Shown one piece after another: positions 1 to 9,952 of a DNA stretch of 64,000 nucleotides; within the stretch, counting starts at the first letter, position 1; each line of letters opens with the position of its first letter. The DNA is from JAKQDH01 sp029558835 (lineage in GTDB: Bacteria > Planctomycetota > Phycisphaerae > UBA1845). Location: positions 106,394 to 170,393 of the forward strand of contig DAOQSN010000004.1 in assembly GCA_035356615.1 (NCBI GenBank), in the 5' to 3' direction. A program made the position numbers and the translations under genes. The notes under the pieces are model-generated. The model was not told the DNA's origin and did not search any database. It worked only from the letters and a program-made list of their open reading frames with translations.

Positions 1-1
1 G

Positions 2-1348
2 CCGCCGGGCGACATGGGCCTACCGGGTGAGCCCGGCGCACGCCCCCCCGAGTGGGATGATCGCCCGCCGCCGAAACCCGAATCCCGGGGGCGGGGTCCG
101 CGACCGGATGGGTTCGGGCGCCGGCCGCCGCTCGACGAACGGGAGCTATGGCGCGGTCGGGAGACGGGTGAACTTGTGGTCCGTTCGGCCTCGCTGGAGG
201 GCGCCGACCTGCCGCGCCTGGAGGTTCCGGGTGACCAGCCGCGTTTTGAGATGATCACGCTGCCGAGCGGCGTGTACGGGCGGGCCGTCGGGGTGCGGTT
301 TCGGGTGCTGCCCGTTGGTCCCAGCGTGCTGTGGAGGCCGCCCGCTGAGGTGCTGGCTGTGGTGGCCGCCGATGCGGGTGAACTTGAGCAACATTTGCGT
401 TTTCTGGGCGTGCTGCTGGCGGCGACGGCCCTGGGCACCATGGCCTTTTCCGTCGGCGTCGCGTGGCTGGCGGTGAGCCGCGGATTGCGTCCGCTGGCCA
501 CGGTGGCGCAGAAGATCGGCGGGTTGGACGAAACCGGCCTGAAACAGCGTCTGGCTGACGGAGGTGTGCCGCCGGAGATTGAACCGGTCATTCGACAACT
601 CAACGGGCTGCTCGGGCGTCTGGACGAGGCGTTCGACCGCGAACGGACCCTGACTGCCGACGTGGCCCACGAGTTGCGGACGCCGGTGGCTGAGATTCGC
701 ACGATTGCGGAGATCACACTCAGCCGGGTGCGCGACGCGGAGGAGTACCGTCAGGCACTGAGCGAGGCGCTGGAGGCGATTCGGACGCTGCAGGCGCTGA
801 TTGAGAAGCTGCTGGTGCTGGCCCGCCTGGAGGCCGGGCAGACGCAGGTGGAGTTGCAGCCGGTGCCGGTGGTGCCCGTATTGGGCCATCTCTGGAGGCA
901 GGTCGGGCAGGCAGCCGAGGCTCGTGGGGTTACGTTCGAAGACCAGTGCGGTGCAGACGATGTCGTGTGTGCTGACCAGAGTCTACTGGAGGTGGTGGTA
1001 TCCAACGCGCTGTCGAATGCGGCGGCCTACACACCCGACGGCGGTCGGATCACGGTGCTGGGTTCGCGTCGTGCGGCGGGCTACGAGCTTAGCCTCGCCA
1101 ACACCGGTTGTACGCTGAGCAGGAGCGAAGTGCCCCGGGTATTCGATCGGTTCTGGCGGTCCGAGGCGGCGCGGAGCCGCACGGGTCTCAACTGTGGACT
1201 GGGCTTGACGCTGGTGCGGCGGGCCATGGAGGCCATGGGGGGGCAGGCCGAAGCAACCGTCAGTCACGAAGGCTGTTTCGTGCTCACGCTTACCTTCACC
1301 GCGGTTGACGCATCGGCCCGCGGCTGCGAACCCCACGATGACGCGTGA
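2..1348 (+). CDS. Sensor histidine kinase, 5' end outside window
   Basis: C-terminal part of a membrane two-component sensor kinase. The frame is open to the left edge, so the true start lies outside. Counting from the Met codon at 14, there is one membrane segment at about residues 129-153, then a HAMP-like linker, the dimerisation H-box with phospho-acceptor His219 (DVAHELRTP), an N-box (SNALSNAAAYTPDGG) and a glycine-rich G-box (GLGLTLVRRAMEAMGG). This order is that of a QseC/EnvZ-type HisKA plus HATPase_c kinase. The N-terminal periplasmic part is Pro/Arg-rich and incomplete. A response regulator would be expected upstream but is not visible. The signal it senses cannot be read from the sequence. 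Confidence 0.85.
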   Translation, partial: PPGDMGLPGEPGARPPEWDDRPPPKPESRGRGPRPDGFGRRPPLDERELWRGRETGELVVRSASLEGADLPRLEVPGDQPRFEMITLPSGVYGRAVGVRFRVLPVGPSVLWRPPAEVLAVVAADAGELEQHLRFLGVLLAATALGTMAFSVGVAWLAVSRGLRPLATVAQKIGGLDETGLKQRLADGGVPPEIEPVIRQLNGLLGRLDEAFDRERTLTADVAHELRTPVAEIRTIAEITLSRVRDAEEYRQALSEALEAIRTLQALIEKLLVLARLEAGQTQVELQPVPVVPVLGHLWRQVGQAAEARGVTFEDQCGADDVVCADQSLLEVVVSNALSNAAAYTPDGGRITVLGSRRAAGYELSLANTGCTLSRSEVPRVFDRFWRSEAARSRTGLNCGLGLTLVRRAMEAMGGQAEATVSHEGCFVLTLTFTAVDASARGCEPHDDA

Positions 1349-1541
1349 CATGACAGCGGGCCAACCGGGTCGCCACCAAAGGGGCAGACACGCCGGTCTT
1401 TCGGGTCTTTGCGGGTGACTGGAAGCTCCGCGCGCGGCCCTCCTCCGCCGGAATGCGCATACGCCAACGCTCGCCAACGGGGAATCGGCGGCTCCCTGGG
1501 GGTCACAGTTCAGAGGGCCAGCGCCGAATCGCGCGCCGTGA

Positions 1542-1547
1542 TATAAT
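1542..1547 (+). promoter_or_regulatory. Extended -10 promoter element
   Basis: A consensus TATAAT is preceded by TGN (TGATATAAT), the extended -10 form, in an otherwise GC-rich gap. No good -35 is seen at 17 bp, as is usual for extended -10 promoters. It would give a leader of about 380 nt before the lamin-tail PEP-CTERM gene at 1933. I saw no clear riboswitch or ORF in that leader or in the rest of the 1349-1932 gap. Confidence 0.45.
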
Positions 1548-1932
1548 GAGCGACTCCGGAGGCGGAGCGCGAGCCCCGGGGACCGATGCGTCCAGTGGCC
1601 ACCATGTCGGCCGCGAGCGGCCGACGTCACTGCTTCGACCGGCGGTTATGGGACCGCCGTGGGCGCCTGCTGATCAGTGGGGGCGCCCGTGGACGGTCCC
1701 GGGGGTGCTCTGCGCGGGGAGCCGTTGACATCCGAGGTGGCTGGTGGGCGTGGGCTGCGGGGCAAGTATCAGGATTTCATGTTCCTTTCATCAAGGGGAT
1801 GCCAAGATGGAAGGCAACGTTCAGGGGGGTGCGGGTCGCCGGGGTCTCGCGGGGGGTTCGCGGGAACGGCGGCTGCGCCAATCGCTTCTTTCTGCGCACG
1901 TTGCAGCGTGCGCGGGGGTGAGGAGGAGAATC

Positions 1933-2556
1933 ATGCGGCTTTCGATCGTGGTTGGGGTTCTGGTTGCGCTGGTCCAGGTTGCGGCGGGCGACGTGGTCAT
2001 CTCGGAATGGATGTACTCTGGTACGGATGGAGAGTTCGTTGAGTTCACCAACGTAGGCGCGACGCCGGTGGACATGACCAACTGGAGCTACAGCGACACC
2101 GATGCGGAGCCCGGGGACGTGTCGTTCTTCGACGTTTTCGGCGTGGTGCAGCCGGGCGAGTCGGTGATCTTCACTGAAGCGGAGCCGGCCCTGTTCCGGG
2201 CTGCCTGGGGTCTGGGGGCGGGCGTCAAGATCTTCGGTCCGAACACAGACAGTAACCTGGGTCGTAACGACCAGATCAACCTGTACGACGCTGATGGCAA
2301 CTTGGCCGACCAACTCTCGTATGGCGACCAGGACCACCCGGGCACACCGCGAACGCAGAACAGAAGCTGCAACATCCCGGGCACAGACTACGGTTACGAC
2401 GTCGCCCAGACGACCTGGGTCCTGGCCTCGGATGGGGATGAATACGGCTCGTGGAAGTCCGCCGGCTTTGACACAGGGAGCCCCGGTCAGCTTCCGGAGC
2501 CGGCCACGCTCGCTTTGCTGCTGGCCGGTGGGCTGCTGGTCGGCCGTCGCCGCTGA
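1933..2556 (+). CDS. Lamin-tail domain protein with PEP-CTERM sorting signal
   Basis: Exported protein of 207 residues. The ATG at 1933 follows a strong ribosome site AGGAGGAG at 1921-1928, which sets this start against longer in-frame ones. There is a signal peptide at about residues 1-19, then an Ig-like lamin-tail domain (VVISEWMYSG, then EFVEFTN) filling most of the chain. It ends with a PEP-CTERM signal: the PEP motif, a hydrophobic helix (ATLALLLAGGLLVG) and a terminal RRR. PEP-CTERM proteins are processed by exosortase; one is encoded at 58.5 kb. Lamin-tail domains in bacteria are found on secreted and surface proteins, often with nucleases, but no catalytic domain is present here. Function is otherwise unknown. 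Confidence 0.85.
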   Translation: MRLSIVVGVLVALVQVAAGDVVISEWMYSGTDGEFVEFTNVGATPVDMTNWSYSDTDAEPGDVSFFDVFGVVQPGESVIFTEAEPALFRAAWGLGAGVKIFGPNTDSNLGRNDQINLYDADGNLADQLSYGDQDHPGTPRTQNRSCNIPGTDYGYDVAQTTWVLASDGDEYGSWKSAGFDTGSPGQLPEPATLALLLAGGLLVGRRR

Positions 2557-2953
2557 GCATTTGAGCACGCCCCGTGCTCGTCCCGGGATGCAAGCAGCGA
2601 ACGGGGTGCCGCAGCCGTCCCGTCCTCCCGCCGTCAGCCTCACGCCCGGTCCTTGACCGCTCGGCCGCCACCGAGCGTGCAAGGGCTGGTGCGCCTTGGA
2701 AACGCCCGTCAAGCTCCCGTGGCTCGGGCGACCCCCGAGAAGGGTGTCCGGGCCCCGGGGTTTATCGCACCTGTTTGCGGCTCTCTCCGCGCGGCGGAGC
2801 CGTTGTCGGACACTCAGGCCCCCGTTGTGCGGGGAGGATCAAGCCGGGCAGCAACCGGCGTGGGCGCACCGCCCAAGTGGGCTGACTGCCGGAGGAAGCT
2901 ACTGCGGAGGCGCGTGCCTTCGGATGCGCGTCTCGCGGGGGCTGGCGGGACGG
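2557..2953. other. Gap between convergent genes
   Basis: About 400 bp between the 3' ends of the lamin-tail gene and the M28 peptidase gene. It is GC-rich, with no convincing ORF, RNA gene or U-tract terminator. Confidence 0.5.
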
Positions 2954-4819
2954 CTACGGTTGCTTGCGTTCCGTCAGGGTAACCTCCTTCGTTAACTCGT
3001 CGGTGCCGCGGCGGACCTTGACGGAAATGACGTCACCGGCCTTCTTGCCGGCGACCAGCCGTCGCCAGTCAGGCAACCCCCGGACGGGCAACCCGTCAAT
3101 CTCCATGATGATGTCCCCGCCCTGGATGCCGGCCTCCTGGGCCGGGCCGTCGGGCATGACCTGCGCGATGGCCCAGCCCGGCTCGTTCGGATCGTCCTTG
3201 CCATCCGGCATGATGCCCATGACGACCCCCCCGATGCCCGGCCGGAAGTAGGGGGAGAAGCTGGCGGCGACCTCAACGAACTCGGGGCGCTCGGGTGCGT
3301 TGAGCAGTTCCAGCACCGTCTGCGCGGCCAGCCCGGTGATCCAGGCGGCGGCTTCGGCGTTGATGGCTTCCGTGTCATCGGTGGGGCGGTGGTAGTCGGC
3401 ATGAACCCCAGTGTGGAAGAACAGCGTGGGGATGTCCGCGGCGTGGAACGGCTGGTCATCGCTGCCGCCCATCGATACGGAGTCCACCAGGGTCCCCGCC
3501 AACGGCGTGGCCGGGAGCCAGTGCTCGAGGACCGGCCGAAAAGCAGGGCTGCTCGCGACTCCCACGATGCTCAGGCGCGGTTCCGCGCGGTCGAAGGTTC
3601 CCCGCCCAATCATGTCGAGGTTGACCATGACCACGATCTGTTCGATGGGCACCGTCGGGGCGTCGACGTAGTGTCCGCTGCCCAGCAGACCCATCTCCTC
3701 GGCGCTGAACGCGAGGCAGAGCAGCGAGCGGTCCCGCTGGGGTGCCTGGGCAAGGGCGCGGGCGATCTCAATGACCCCGGCCGTGCCCGAGGCGTTGTCA
3801 TCCGCGCCATTCATGATCTGCCCGCGGACTTCACCAAGATGATCGTAGTGAGCCCCGACCGCAACGTACTCGTTCGCATGGGGGCCGGTGCCGGGCAGGA
3901 CGGCCACCACGTTGCGGGCCAGCGTCTCGTTGGATGTACTGGCCACTTCCCCCGCGGCGTGCAGCCCGGGTAGCGGTGCCGAAACCGGGCCGGCACCTGC
4001 ATCAAGCTTCTGCTGAAGCGTATCGAGGTCCGCCAACCCGCCGGCCTTGAGCAGGGCATTGGCCAGCGTGCGCCTGATGTGCAAGACCGGCAGGGCATAG
4101 CGCGGGCCGCCGGCGTAGAAGTGGGTCAGGTCATCCGGAGCGGAGCCCTCGGGCGCCTGGTTGACGATGAGGACGCCGACGGCCTGGCGTTCTGCGGCGC
4201 GAGCGACCTTCGTCTGGAACGTCGCGTGGTCGGTCCAGCGTGGACCGTCCCATGCCGGTGGCTCACGGCGCAGCAGGAGGACCACCTTGCCGGCGACGTC
4301 GAGACCGGCGTAGTCGTCGTGCTTGTCGTCCGTGTTGACGACACCGTAGCCGGCAAAGACCAGATCCCCGTCGAACGCGCACGTCGCGGAGAACCCGAAG
4401 GGCATGAAGTCCACGCGCAGCTTGGGCTGGACGTCGGTGCCGGTGAGGGTCAGTCGCGTGTTCTCGAGTACGGTCGCTCCACGGGAGATGGTGAACTCCT
4501 GGAAGTAGGTGCCGTCGGGGTTGCCCGGCTGGAGCCCGGCGGCCGCGAACTGTCCGGCGATGTAGCCGGCCGCCAGGTCGATCCCGTCGCTGCCGGTGCC
4601 GCGTCCCTTCAGGGCGTCGTGGGCAAGGAAGGCGATATGGGCAAGGTACTCATCCGGCTGGACCTGGAAGGCGAATTCGGGTTTCGCCTCCGTCGGCGCC
4701 GTCTGGTCCTGGGCAGGGGCGGATTCGGGGGGTTGCGCCGCGGCGATGCCGGTCCAACCCCACATCAACCCCAGACTCAGGAATCGCAGTGCCCAGGTTC
4801 TGAAGATGCGTGTATTCAT
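2954..4819 (-). CDS. Secreted M28 family metallopeptidase with PDZ domain
   Basis: Zinc exopeptidase of 621 residues. The start at 4819 is chosen because it follows GGGGAG and begins a signal peptide ending in GIAAAQ; the frame is open further upstream. After a linker comes a PA-like insert, then the M28 core: the metal-ligand motif GAHYDHLG, GADDNASGTAG, the catalytic glutamates in FSAEEMGLLGS, and VNLDMIGRG. The last ~90 residues form a PDZ domain (GPAQEAGIQGGDIIMEIDG), a usual fusion in this family. It probably degrades peptides outside the cytoplasmic membrane. It converges on the lamin-tail gene and is not in an obvious operon. Confidence 0.92.
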   Translation of the reverse strand: MNTRIFRTWALRFLSLGLMWGWTGIAAAQPPESAPAQDQTAPTEAKPEFAFQVQPDEYLAHIAFLAHDALKGRGTGSDGIDLAAGYIAGQFAAAGLQPGNPDGTYFQEFTISRGATVLENTRLTLTGTDVQPKLRVDFMPFGFSATCAFDGDLVFAGYGVVNTDDKHDDYAGLDVAGKVVLLLRREPPAWDGPRWTDHATFQTKVARAAERQAVGVLIVNQAPEGSAPDDLTHFYAGGPRYALPVLHIRRTLANALLKAGGLADLDTLQQKLDAGAGPVSAPLPGLHAAGEVASTSNETLARNVVAVLPGTGPHANEYVAVGAHYDHLGEVRGQIMNGADDNASGTAGVIEIARALAQAPQRDRSLLCLAFSAEEMGLLGSGHYVDAPTVPIEQIVVMVNLDMIGRGTFDRAEPRLSIVGVASSPAFRPVLEHWLPATPLAGTLVDSVSMGGSDDQPFHAADIPTLFFHTGVHADYHRPTDDTEAINAEAAAWITGLAAQTVLELLNAPERPEFVEVAASFSPYFRPGIGGVVMGIMPDGKDDPNEPGWAIAQVMPDGPAQEAGIQGGDIIMEIDGLPVRGLPDWRRLVAGKKAGDVISVKVRRGTDELTKEVTLTERKQP

Positions 4820-5103
4820 GGGACTCCCCACAGCCGCTGGAAAGCCTGACCCAACGGGCGACGCGAAGAACATGGTACACACGGGCGCCGGCGTGAACAA
4901 CCCGACCCGAGTTCATGACAAGATTCGACACGCCAGATCGGAGTCGGCGGGCAGGGCGCGCAACCCGGCGCGGATCCACGGAAGGCGGCAGTGCTCTGCC
5001 TCCATGTCTGCTTGCCGGTGCGGTGCTCAGCGCAAGGCAGACGCCCGCAGTCGCTGCACCACGGGCGTCGGCGTGAACTTCACTCAGTGTCCCTGGGGGC
5101 GAA

Positions 5104-5604
5104 CTACTTGTCCGTCTCGGACTCCTGGGCGTCAATGGTCACGGTAACGACTTGGGTTTCCTGGCCCTCCTGCGTCGTGGGGGCCATGCTCCCCATCGTG
5201 ACTGTCATCTGGGTGTGGCCATCCTCCTGCTCGTCCGGCTGAATGACGATCGTATCCTCCCCGCCGTCCAGCCCAGGCACGGTCAGCGTGGCGACCCCGT
5301 GTTCGTCGGGCACGACCTCGGCGGTGGTTTCGATCACCCGGCCGTCGGAGGTCTCGATCCGGGCGTGCACGATCCACGACCGTACCAGGTTGATACCTCC
5401 CGCGGCGGCAAAGACCACTCCGCCTACCCCCAGCACGATCAGCGCCGCCAGCCAGGTGCGGTGGTGGCGATGACTCCGATGTTCCTGCGTTGCAAATGCC
5501 TGCATGAGTTTCTCCTCAAGTTGAGTATCATACGGCTGCCCGGGCCACGGCGTGGCCCGCAGCGTCTGCAGCGCTTCTGCGACGGGATCCGTTGGTTCGT
5601 GCAC
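5104..5604 (-). CDS. Putative anti-sigma factor-like membrane protein
   Basis: 166-residue protein with a GTG start at 5604, preceded by the strong ribosome site GGAGGTGA, which overlaps the stop codon of the sigma factor gene upstream. A cytoplasmic N-terminus of about 48 residues is followed by one membrane helix (WLAALIVLGVGGVVFAAAGG) and an acidic extracytoplasmic domain rich in Thr, Asp and Glu. No zinc-binding HxxxCxxC anti-sigma motif is visible. Topology and position directly after an ECF sigma gene suggest it controls that sigma factor; this is inference from context. Confidence 0.65.
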   Translation of the reverse strand: MHEPTDPVAEALQTLRATPWPGQPYDTQLEEKLMQAFATQEHRSHRHHRTWLAALIVLGVGGVVFAAAGGINLVRSWIVHARIETSDGRVIETTAEVVPDEHGVATLTVPGLDGGEDTIVIQPDEQEDGHTQMTVTMGSMAPTTQEGQETQVVTVTIDAQESETDK

Positions 5605-5608
5605 GATG

Positions 5609-6184
5609 TCACCTCCGCGCTGAGAGCGTCTTTCGTAATGCCTCGCGGGCGCGGGCGAGGCGTGATTTCACCGTCCCCAGCCGCCAGCCCGTGACGGCCG
5701 CCACCTCGTCGAGCGGCAGACCTTCCAGGTAGTGCAATGCCAGTACGCTCTGGTACTGGGGCTTCAGCGTCAGCATGGCCGAGCGCACCACCTCTGCTTT
5801 CCACGCGGCGGCGTCCGCCTCCGCCCCTGAGCACAGCGCGGCGGCACCCGGCTCGTTGCGGAGCGCGGCACGGCGCTGCCGGCGGGCCCAGCGGTTGACT
5901 TCGTGGGTGGCGATCCGCAGCAGCCAGGCCCGCACGGGAATGCCCCGCCAGTGGTAACGCGGCAGGGCGCGCAGGGCGGCTACGAACGTCTCGCCGACCA
6001 GGTCATCCGTCGCGTGCTCATCACCCGTGCGTCGGAAGACGTAGCCCGCTACCGCTCGACAGTGAGTCCGATACAACGAGGCAAAGGCGTCGCGGTCGTG
6101 CTTCGCTCGCTCGACGAGGTCGGCCTCGGCTTCGGCCGCCAAAGGCGGATTCCCCACTCCGGACATCCAGACGGGCAGTTCCAT
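5609..6184 (-). CDS. ECF-type RNA polymerase sigma factor
   Basis: 191 residues, the usual size of an ECF (group 4) sigma-70 factor. Region 2 is at about residues 25-95 (YRTHCRAVAGYVFRRTGDE, DDLVGETFVAALRALPRY). Region 4 with its helix-turn-helix is near the end (LALHYLEGLPLDEVAAVTGW, GTVKSRLARAREALRK). The ATG at 6184 has GGAGGTAA upstream. Its stop codon lies inside the ribosome site of the next gene, so the two are translationally linked. It should direct RNA polymerase to a small regulon, with the downstream membrane protein as probable regulator. Confidence 0.92.
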   Translation of the reverse strand: MELPVWMSGVGNPPLAAEAEADLVERAKHDRDAFASLYRTHCRAVAGYVFRRTGDEHATDDLVGETFVAALRALPRYHWRGIPVRAWLLRIATHEVNRWARRQRRAALRNEPGAAALCSGAEADAAAWKAEVVRSAMLTLKPQYQSVLALHYLEGLPLDEVAAVTGWRLGTVKSRLARAREALRKTLSARR

Positions 6185-6385
6185 GCCGGTTGCCTTACCT
6201 CCGCAATCAGACTCGTCACCCAGAATAAGGGACGCCGGCCGGGATGGGTTCCACGAAACAACCGGATTTCTGTCGGAAATTGCGAGCCCATGCCCTTGGC
6301 GGGCATCCCGGCTGTCCCCCGCAGGCGCCCGCCCGGCAGCCCGTAGGGAGGCACGAACGCCACCGGACGGGAGACCGCAGCCGCT

Positions 6386-9300
6386 TTACGCCACGTGGGC
6401 ATCGGCGAACTGCACGCTGACGCGCGTCGACACGCCGGGTTCCTGCATGGTGATGCCGTAGAGCTGGTCGGCGCCGGCCATCGTGCGCTTCGAGTGGGTG
6501 ACCACGATGAACTGCGTGTCCTGCACGAACTCCTGGATGAGCTGGTTGAAACGCACGTTGTTCGCCTCATCCAGCGCGGCGTCCACCTCGTCGAGGATGG
6601 CAAAGGGCGCAGGTCGGCTCTTGAACATGCTCATCACCAGGGCGATGGCCGTGAGGCTCTTCTCCCCGCCGGACATCAGAGAGATGCTGCGGGCCTCCTT
6701 GCCGGGGGGCTGGGCGAGAATCTCGATGCCGCTATCGAGCAGGTGCTCGGGGTCTTCGAGAACGACGTCCGCGCGGCCGCCGCCGAAGAGCTTACGGAAC
6801 AGTGCCCGGAAGTGCTCGCGGATCTGCTCGAACGTCTGCTGGAAGCGTTGCGCCGCCTCTTCATCGAGCCGGACGATCAGTTCCTCAAGCTGCTTCTTGG
6901 ACGCCAGCAGATCATCACGTTGCGCGGTGAGGAACCCGTGCCGCTGCTCCAGCTCCTCGAGTTCGGTCAGCGCGTCAAGGTTGACGTTGCCGAGGCGGGC
7001 GATCTTGCCGCGCAGCTCCGCGATCTCCGTCTCGACGGCCTGCCAGTCCTGCTCGGTGTGCTGGTACTGCTCGTACTGCACGCGCAGGTCCACGTTCAGT
7101 TCCTGCCTGATGCGCGCAAGCAGTTCCTCCCGTCGGACCTGGACCTCGGTCTGCGCCATCTGCGCCTCATGCAGTTCGGACTCGACCTGCTGGAGATCGC
7201 CGCGGGCCTGTTTCAGGTCCTGGGCGACGCCTTCGAGACGGGCGCGCATCATCTCCCGCTGGTGGCGGACCTGGGTCGCGGTCTCCTCGAACTGCGTCAC
7301 CGTCCGAGTGACGGATTCCTGCTCCAGGGCGCTGGCGGCGACCACCGCGGCCGCCTCGTTCACGCGGCGGCGGGATTGCTCGCCGTCCAACCGGGCGGCC
7401 GCGCAGGAGCGCTCCAGTTCCTCGATGCCGCGGCGCAGGGCGGCGATGGCATCGGCGGCGGCGCTGCGCCGGGCGGCCAATTGCCCCATCTGCACCCGCG
7501 CCTGCGTCAGTTCCTCCTGCAAGTGCCTGCGGGTCTCGACGAGCGCGTCGATGCGTTCCTTGCAGGCGGTCACGCGCTGCTCACGCTGCCGGTTTTCCTC
7601 GGCCATGGCCTCGAGCGAGCGATCGCCTTCGGTCCGGCGCTGGTGCAGCTCCGCGAGCTGCCGCTCAAGCAGGGCGACCTCATACGCGATGACGGGCTGC
7701 TCCTGGGCCAGCCGCTCGATCGTCTGGGCGATGCCTTGCAGGGCGGCGTTGGCCTCGACCCGCGCAGTGTGGGACTCATAGATGGCCGTTCGCAATTCCT
7801 GCAAGACCGATTCGAGGTGGACGGCCTCCGCCTCGGTGCGGTTGAGCTGGTCTCCCAGGGTCGTTTGCTGCTCATCCACCAGCGCAAGCTGCAACTCGAT
7901 GTCGCGCAACTCGCTCTTGCGCGAAATCAGGCCGGCCCGGGTGGCCGGCGGACCGACGCTGATGCGTCCGTCGGGCTCGAGCAACTCGCCGCGCAGCGTG
8001 ACGAAACGGTGGCCGTGCGCGTCCTCGGCCGCCAACGCCAGGGCGGCCGCCAGATCGCTGACGACGATTGTCTTGCCCAGCAGAAACCGGGCGACGTGCT
8101 CAAAGCGATCATCGTAGCGCACCAACTCCAGCGCCCGGGCGACGAAGCCGGGGCGATCGGAGAAGTCACGTTCGTTGATGACCGGCGCGAGTCGGTCCAG
8201 CGCGAGCACGGTGAGCTGACCGGGGAGTTGCGCAAACAACTCGGGTCGCTCCCAGAGCAGGCCACTGTGGGTCAGGACCAGCGCTTGCTCGGCCTCGCCG
8301 AGAGCGGCTTCAATCATGGGGGCGTGGGAGATGTCGGTCTCGAACAGGTCGGCCACCAGACCACGGATCCCGGCGAGGGCCGGGTCGCTTTCCGCATGCC
8401 TGGCCGCCTCGAGTAGCGCCCGCGCCCCTCCGCCGATCCCTTCCATCCGATGCTGGAGGTCCTGGAGTAGTTCACGCCGTGATTCGAGGGCGGAGCGGCG
8501 CTGGCGGGCCTGGGTCATCGCCTCGGCCAGGTCCCGGCGCAGCTTCTCGATGCGGGCAGCCTCCGCCTTCTTCTCCTCCAGACGACGGGTCTCGGCCGCG
8601 ATGAGCTCCTGCACCTCCGCCAGCCGCGCTTCCAACTCGGCCCGGCGTCCAAGCGACTGTCCCAGTTCGGAGGTGACTTGGGCGTCGCGCTGATGCAGCC
8701 GGCCCTTCTGACCAACCAGGGACTCCTGGTGCGTATTGAGTCGGATGATTTCGTTGTGCGTCTGCGCACTGCGGCGGAGCAGGTCGACCAAGCCGGCTTT
8801 CTCATCCTCCAGTACCGCCTGGGCCTGAGCGCAGTCGCGGGCGCGGGCCCGGTCCTCGTTGGTAAGCTCCTCCAGGCGGGCGTGAAGCGATTGCTCCTGC
8901 TGGGCGAGGTCGCTGGCGGTCTGCTCTTGGTCAGCGAGGTCTCGGTGGGTCTCGTCGAGGCGGTGCTGGTCGCCGGCCAAGCGCTCCTCGGCCCGGCGGG
9001 CCAGGGCGGTCTGCTCTTCTCCCCGGGCTTGGGCGGCCCGAATCCGCTCTTCCAGGGCAGCCAACTCCGCTCGGGCCCGGACGACCCGGTTGTCCACCGT
9101 GGCGATTTCCTCCGCCAGCCGGTCGAGAGCGGTGGTCTCGTCGGCCTCCTGGGCTTCCAGGTGGGAGATCCGGGTCCGCAATTCGGTTACCCGGTCCGTG
9201 CACTGCTGGGTCCGCCGAGCGAGGTCAACCAAGGTGGTTGTGAAGCGGTGGTACTCGGCCAGGGCGAACGTCGAACGCAGCTCGTTAAGACGCTGTTCGT

Positions 9301-9952
9301 ATTCGCGGTAGCTACGGGCTTTGCCGGCCTGGAGTTTGACGCTCCGCAGCCGCTTTTCGAGTTCGTCAACGATGTCGGCCACGCGCAGGAGGTTCTGCTC
9401 GGTGCGTTCGAGCTTACGCTCGGCCTCCCGCTTGCGGGCCCGGCACTTGCTGATGCCGGCGGCCTCCTCGAAGATGGCCCGCCGCTCCTGCGGGTTGCTT
9501 TGCAGCAGGTTCTCGACCTGTCCCTGCTCGATGACGGCGTAGCTGTCACCGCCGATACCGGTGTCCATGAACAGCTCACGGATGTCCTTGAGGCGGGATA
9601 CCTCGCGGTTGAGCTGATACTCGCTCTCGCCCGACCGGTAGAGTTTCCGCGTAATGGTGACCTCATCCTGCTGGAGGGGCAGGGACCGGTCCGTGTTGTC
9701 GAAGACCAGGTCAACCTGGGCAAGACTGCTGGCCCGGCGAGTGCTTGAGCCATTGAAGACCATGTCCAGCATCTGGTGACCGCGGAGTGACTTGGCCGAT
9801 TGCTCGCCCAGCACCCACTTGATGGCGTCGACGACGTTGCTCTTGCCGCAGCCGTTGGGCCCGACGATGCACGTCATGCCACCGCCGAGGTCGAAGTCAA
9901 CCTTGTCACAGAAGCTCTTGAACCCGCAGAGGGAGACACGCTTGAGAAGCAT
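6386..9952 (-). CDS. smc: Chromosome segregation protein SMC
   Basis: 1188 residues, the normal size for bacterial SMC. The start at 9952 puts the conserved N-terminus first (KRVSLCGFKSF, P-loop GPNGCGKSN at about 31-39). Long coiled coils flank a hinge in the middle. The C-terminal ATPase half has the signature LMSGGEKSLTAIAL and a Walker B ending in ILDEVDAALDEANN. The frame is open far upstream, but those extra residues look like translated non-coding DNA. SMC works with ScpA and ScpB, which are not in this window. The gene is divergent from the PAS kinase gene. Confidence 0.96.
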   Translation of the reverse strand: MLLKRVSLCGFKSFCDKVDFDLGGGMTCIVGPNGCGKSNVVDAIKWVLGEQSAKSLRGHQMLDMVFNGSSTRRASSLAQVDLVFDNTDRSLPLQQDEVTITRKLYRSGESEYQLNREVSRLKDIRELFMDTGIGGDSYAVIEQGQVENLLQSNPQERRAIFEEAAGISKCRARKREAERKLERTEQNLLRVADIVDELEKRLRSVKLQAGKARSYREYEQRLNELRSTFALAEYHRFTTTLVDLARRTQQCTDRVTELRTRISHLEAQEADETTALDRLAEEIATVDNRVVRARAELAALEERIRAAQARGEEQTALARRAEERLAGDQHRLDETHRDLADQEQTASDLAQQEQSLHARLEELTNEDRARARDCAQAQAVLEDEKAGLVDLLRRSAQTHNEIIRLNTHQESLVGQKGRLHQRDAQVTSELGQSLGRRAELEARLAEVQELIAAETRRLEEKKAEAARIEKLRRDLAEAMTQARQRRSALESRRELLQDLQHRMEGIGGGARALLEAARHAESDPALAGIRGLVADLFETDISHAPMIEAALGEAEQALVLTHSGLLWERPELFAQLPGQLTVLALDRLAPVINERDFSDRPGFVARALELVRYDDRFEHVARFLLGKTIVVSDLAAALALAAEDAHGHRFVTLRGELLEPDGRISVGPPATRAGLISRKSELRDIELQLALVDEQQTTLGDQLNRTEAEAVHLESVLQELRTAIYESHTARVEANAALQGIAQTIERLAQEQPVIAYEVALLERQLAELHQRRTEGDRSLEAMAEENRQREQRVTACKERIDALVETRRHLQEELTQARVQMGQLAARRSAAADAIAALRRGIEELERSCAAARLDGEQSRRRVNEAAAVVAASALEQESVTRTVTQFEETATQVRHQREMMRARLEGVAQDLKQARGDLQQVESELHEAQMAQTEVQVRREELLARIRQELNVDLRVQYEQYQHTEQDWQAVETEIAELRGKIARLGNVNLDALTELEELEQRHGFLTAQRDDLLASKKQLEELIVRLDEEAAQRFQQTFEQIREHFRALFRKLFGGGRADVVLEDPEHLLDSGIEILAQPPGKEARSISLMSGGEKSLTAIALVMSMFKSRPAPFAILDEVDAALDEANNVRFNQLIQEFVQDTQFIVVTHSKRTMAGADQLYGITMQEPGVSTRVSVQFADAHVA

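Noticed and set aside
1550..1932. Riboswitch in the long leader
   Set aside because: No recognisable riboswitch core or strong conserved pairing was found by eye.
6395..8416. 673-codon open frame opposite smc
   Set aside because: Shadow of the SMC coiled-coil coding strand; Leu/Gly/Asp-rich and without conserved motifs.
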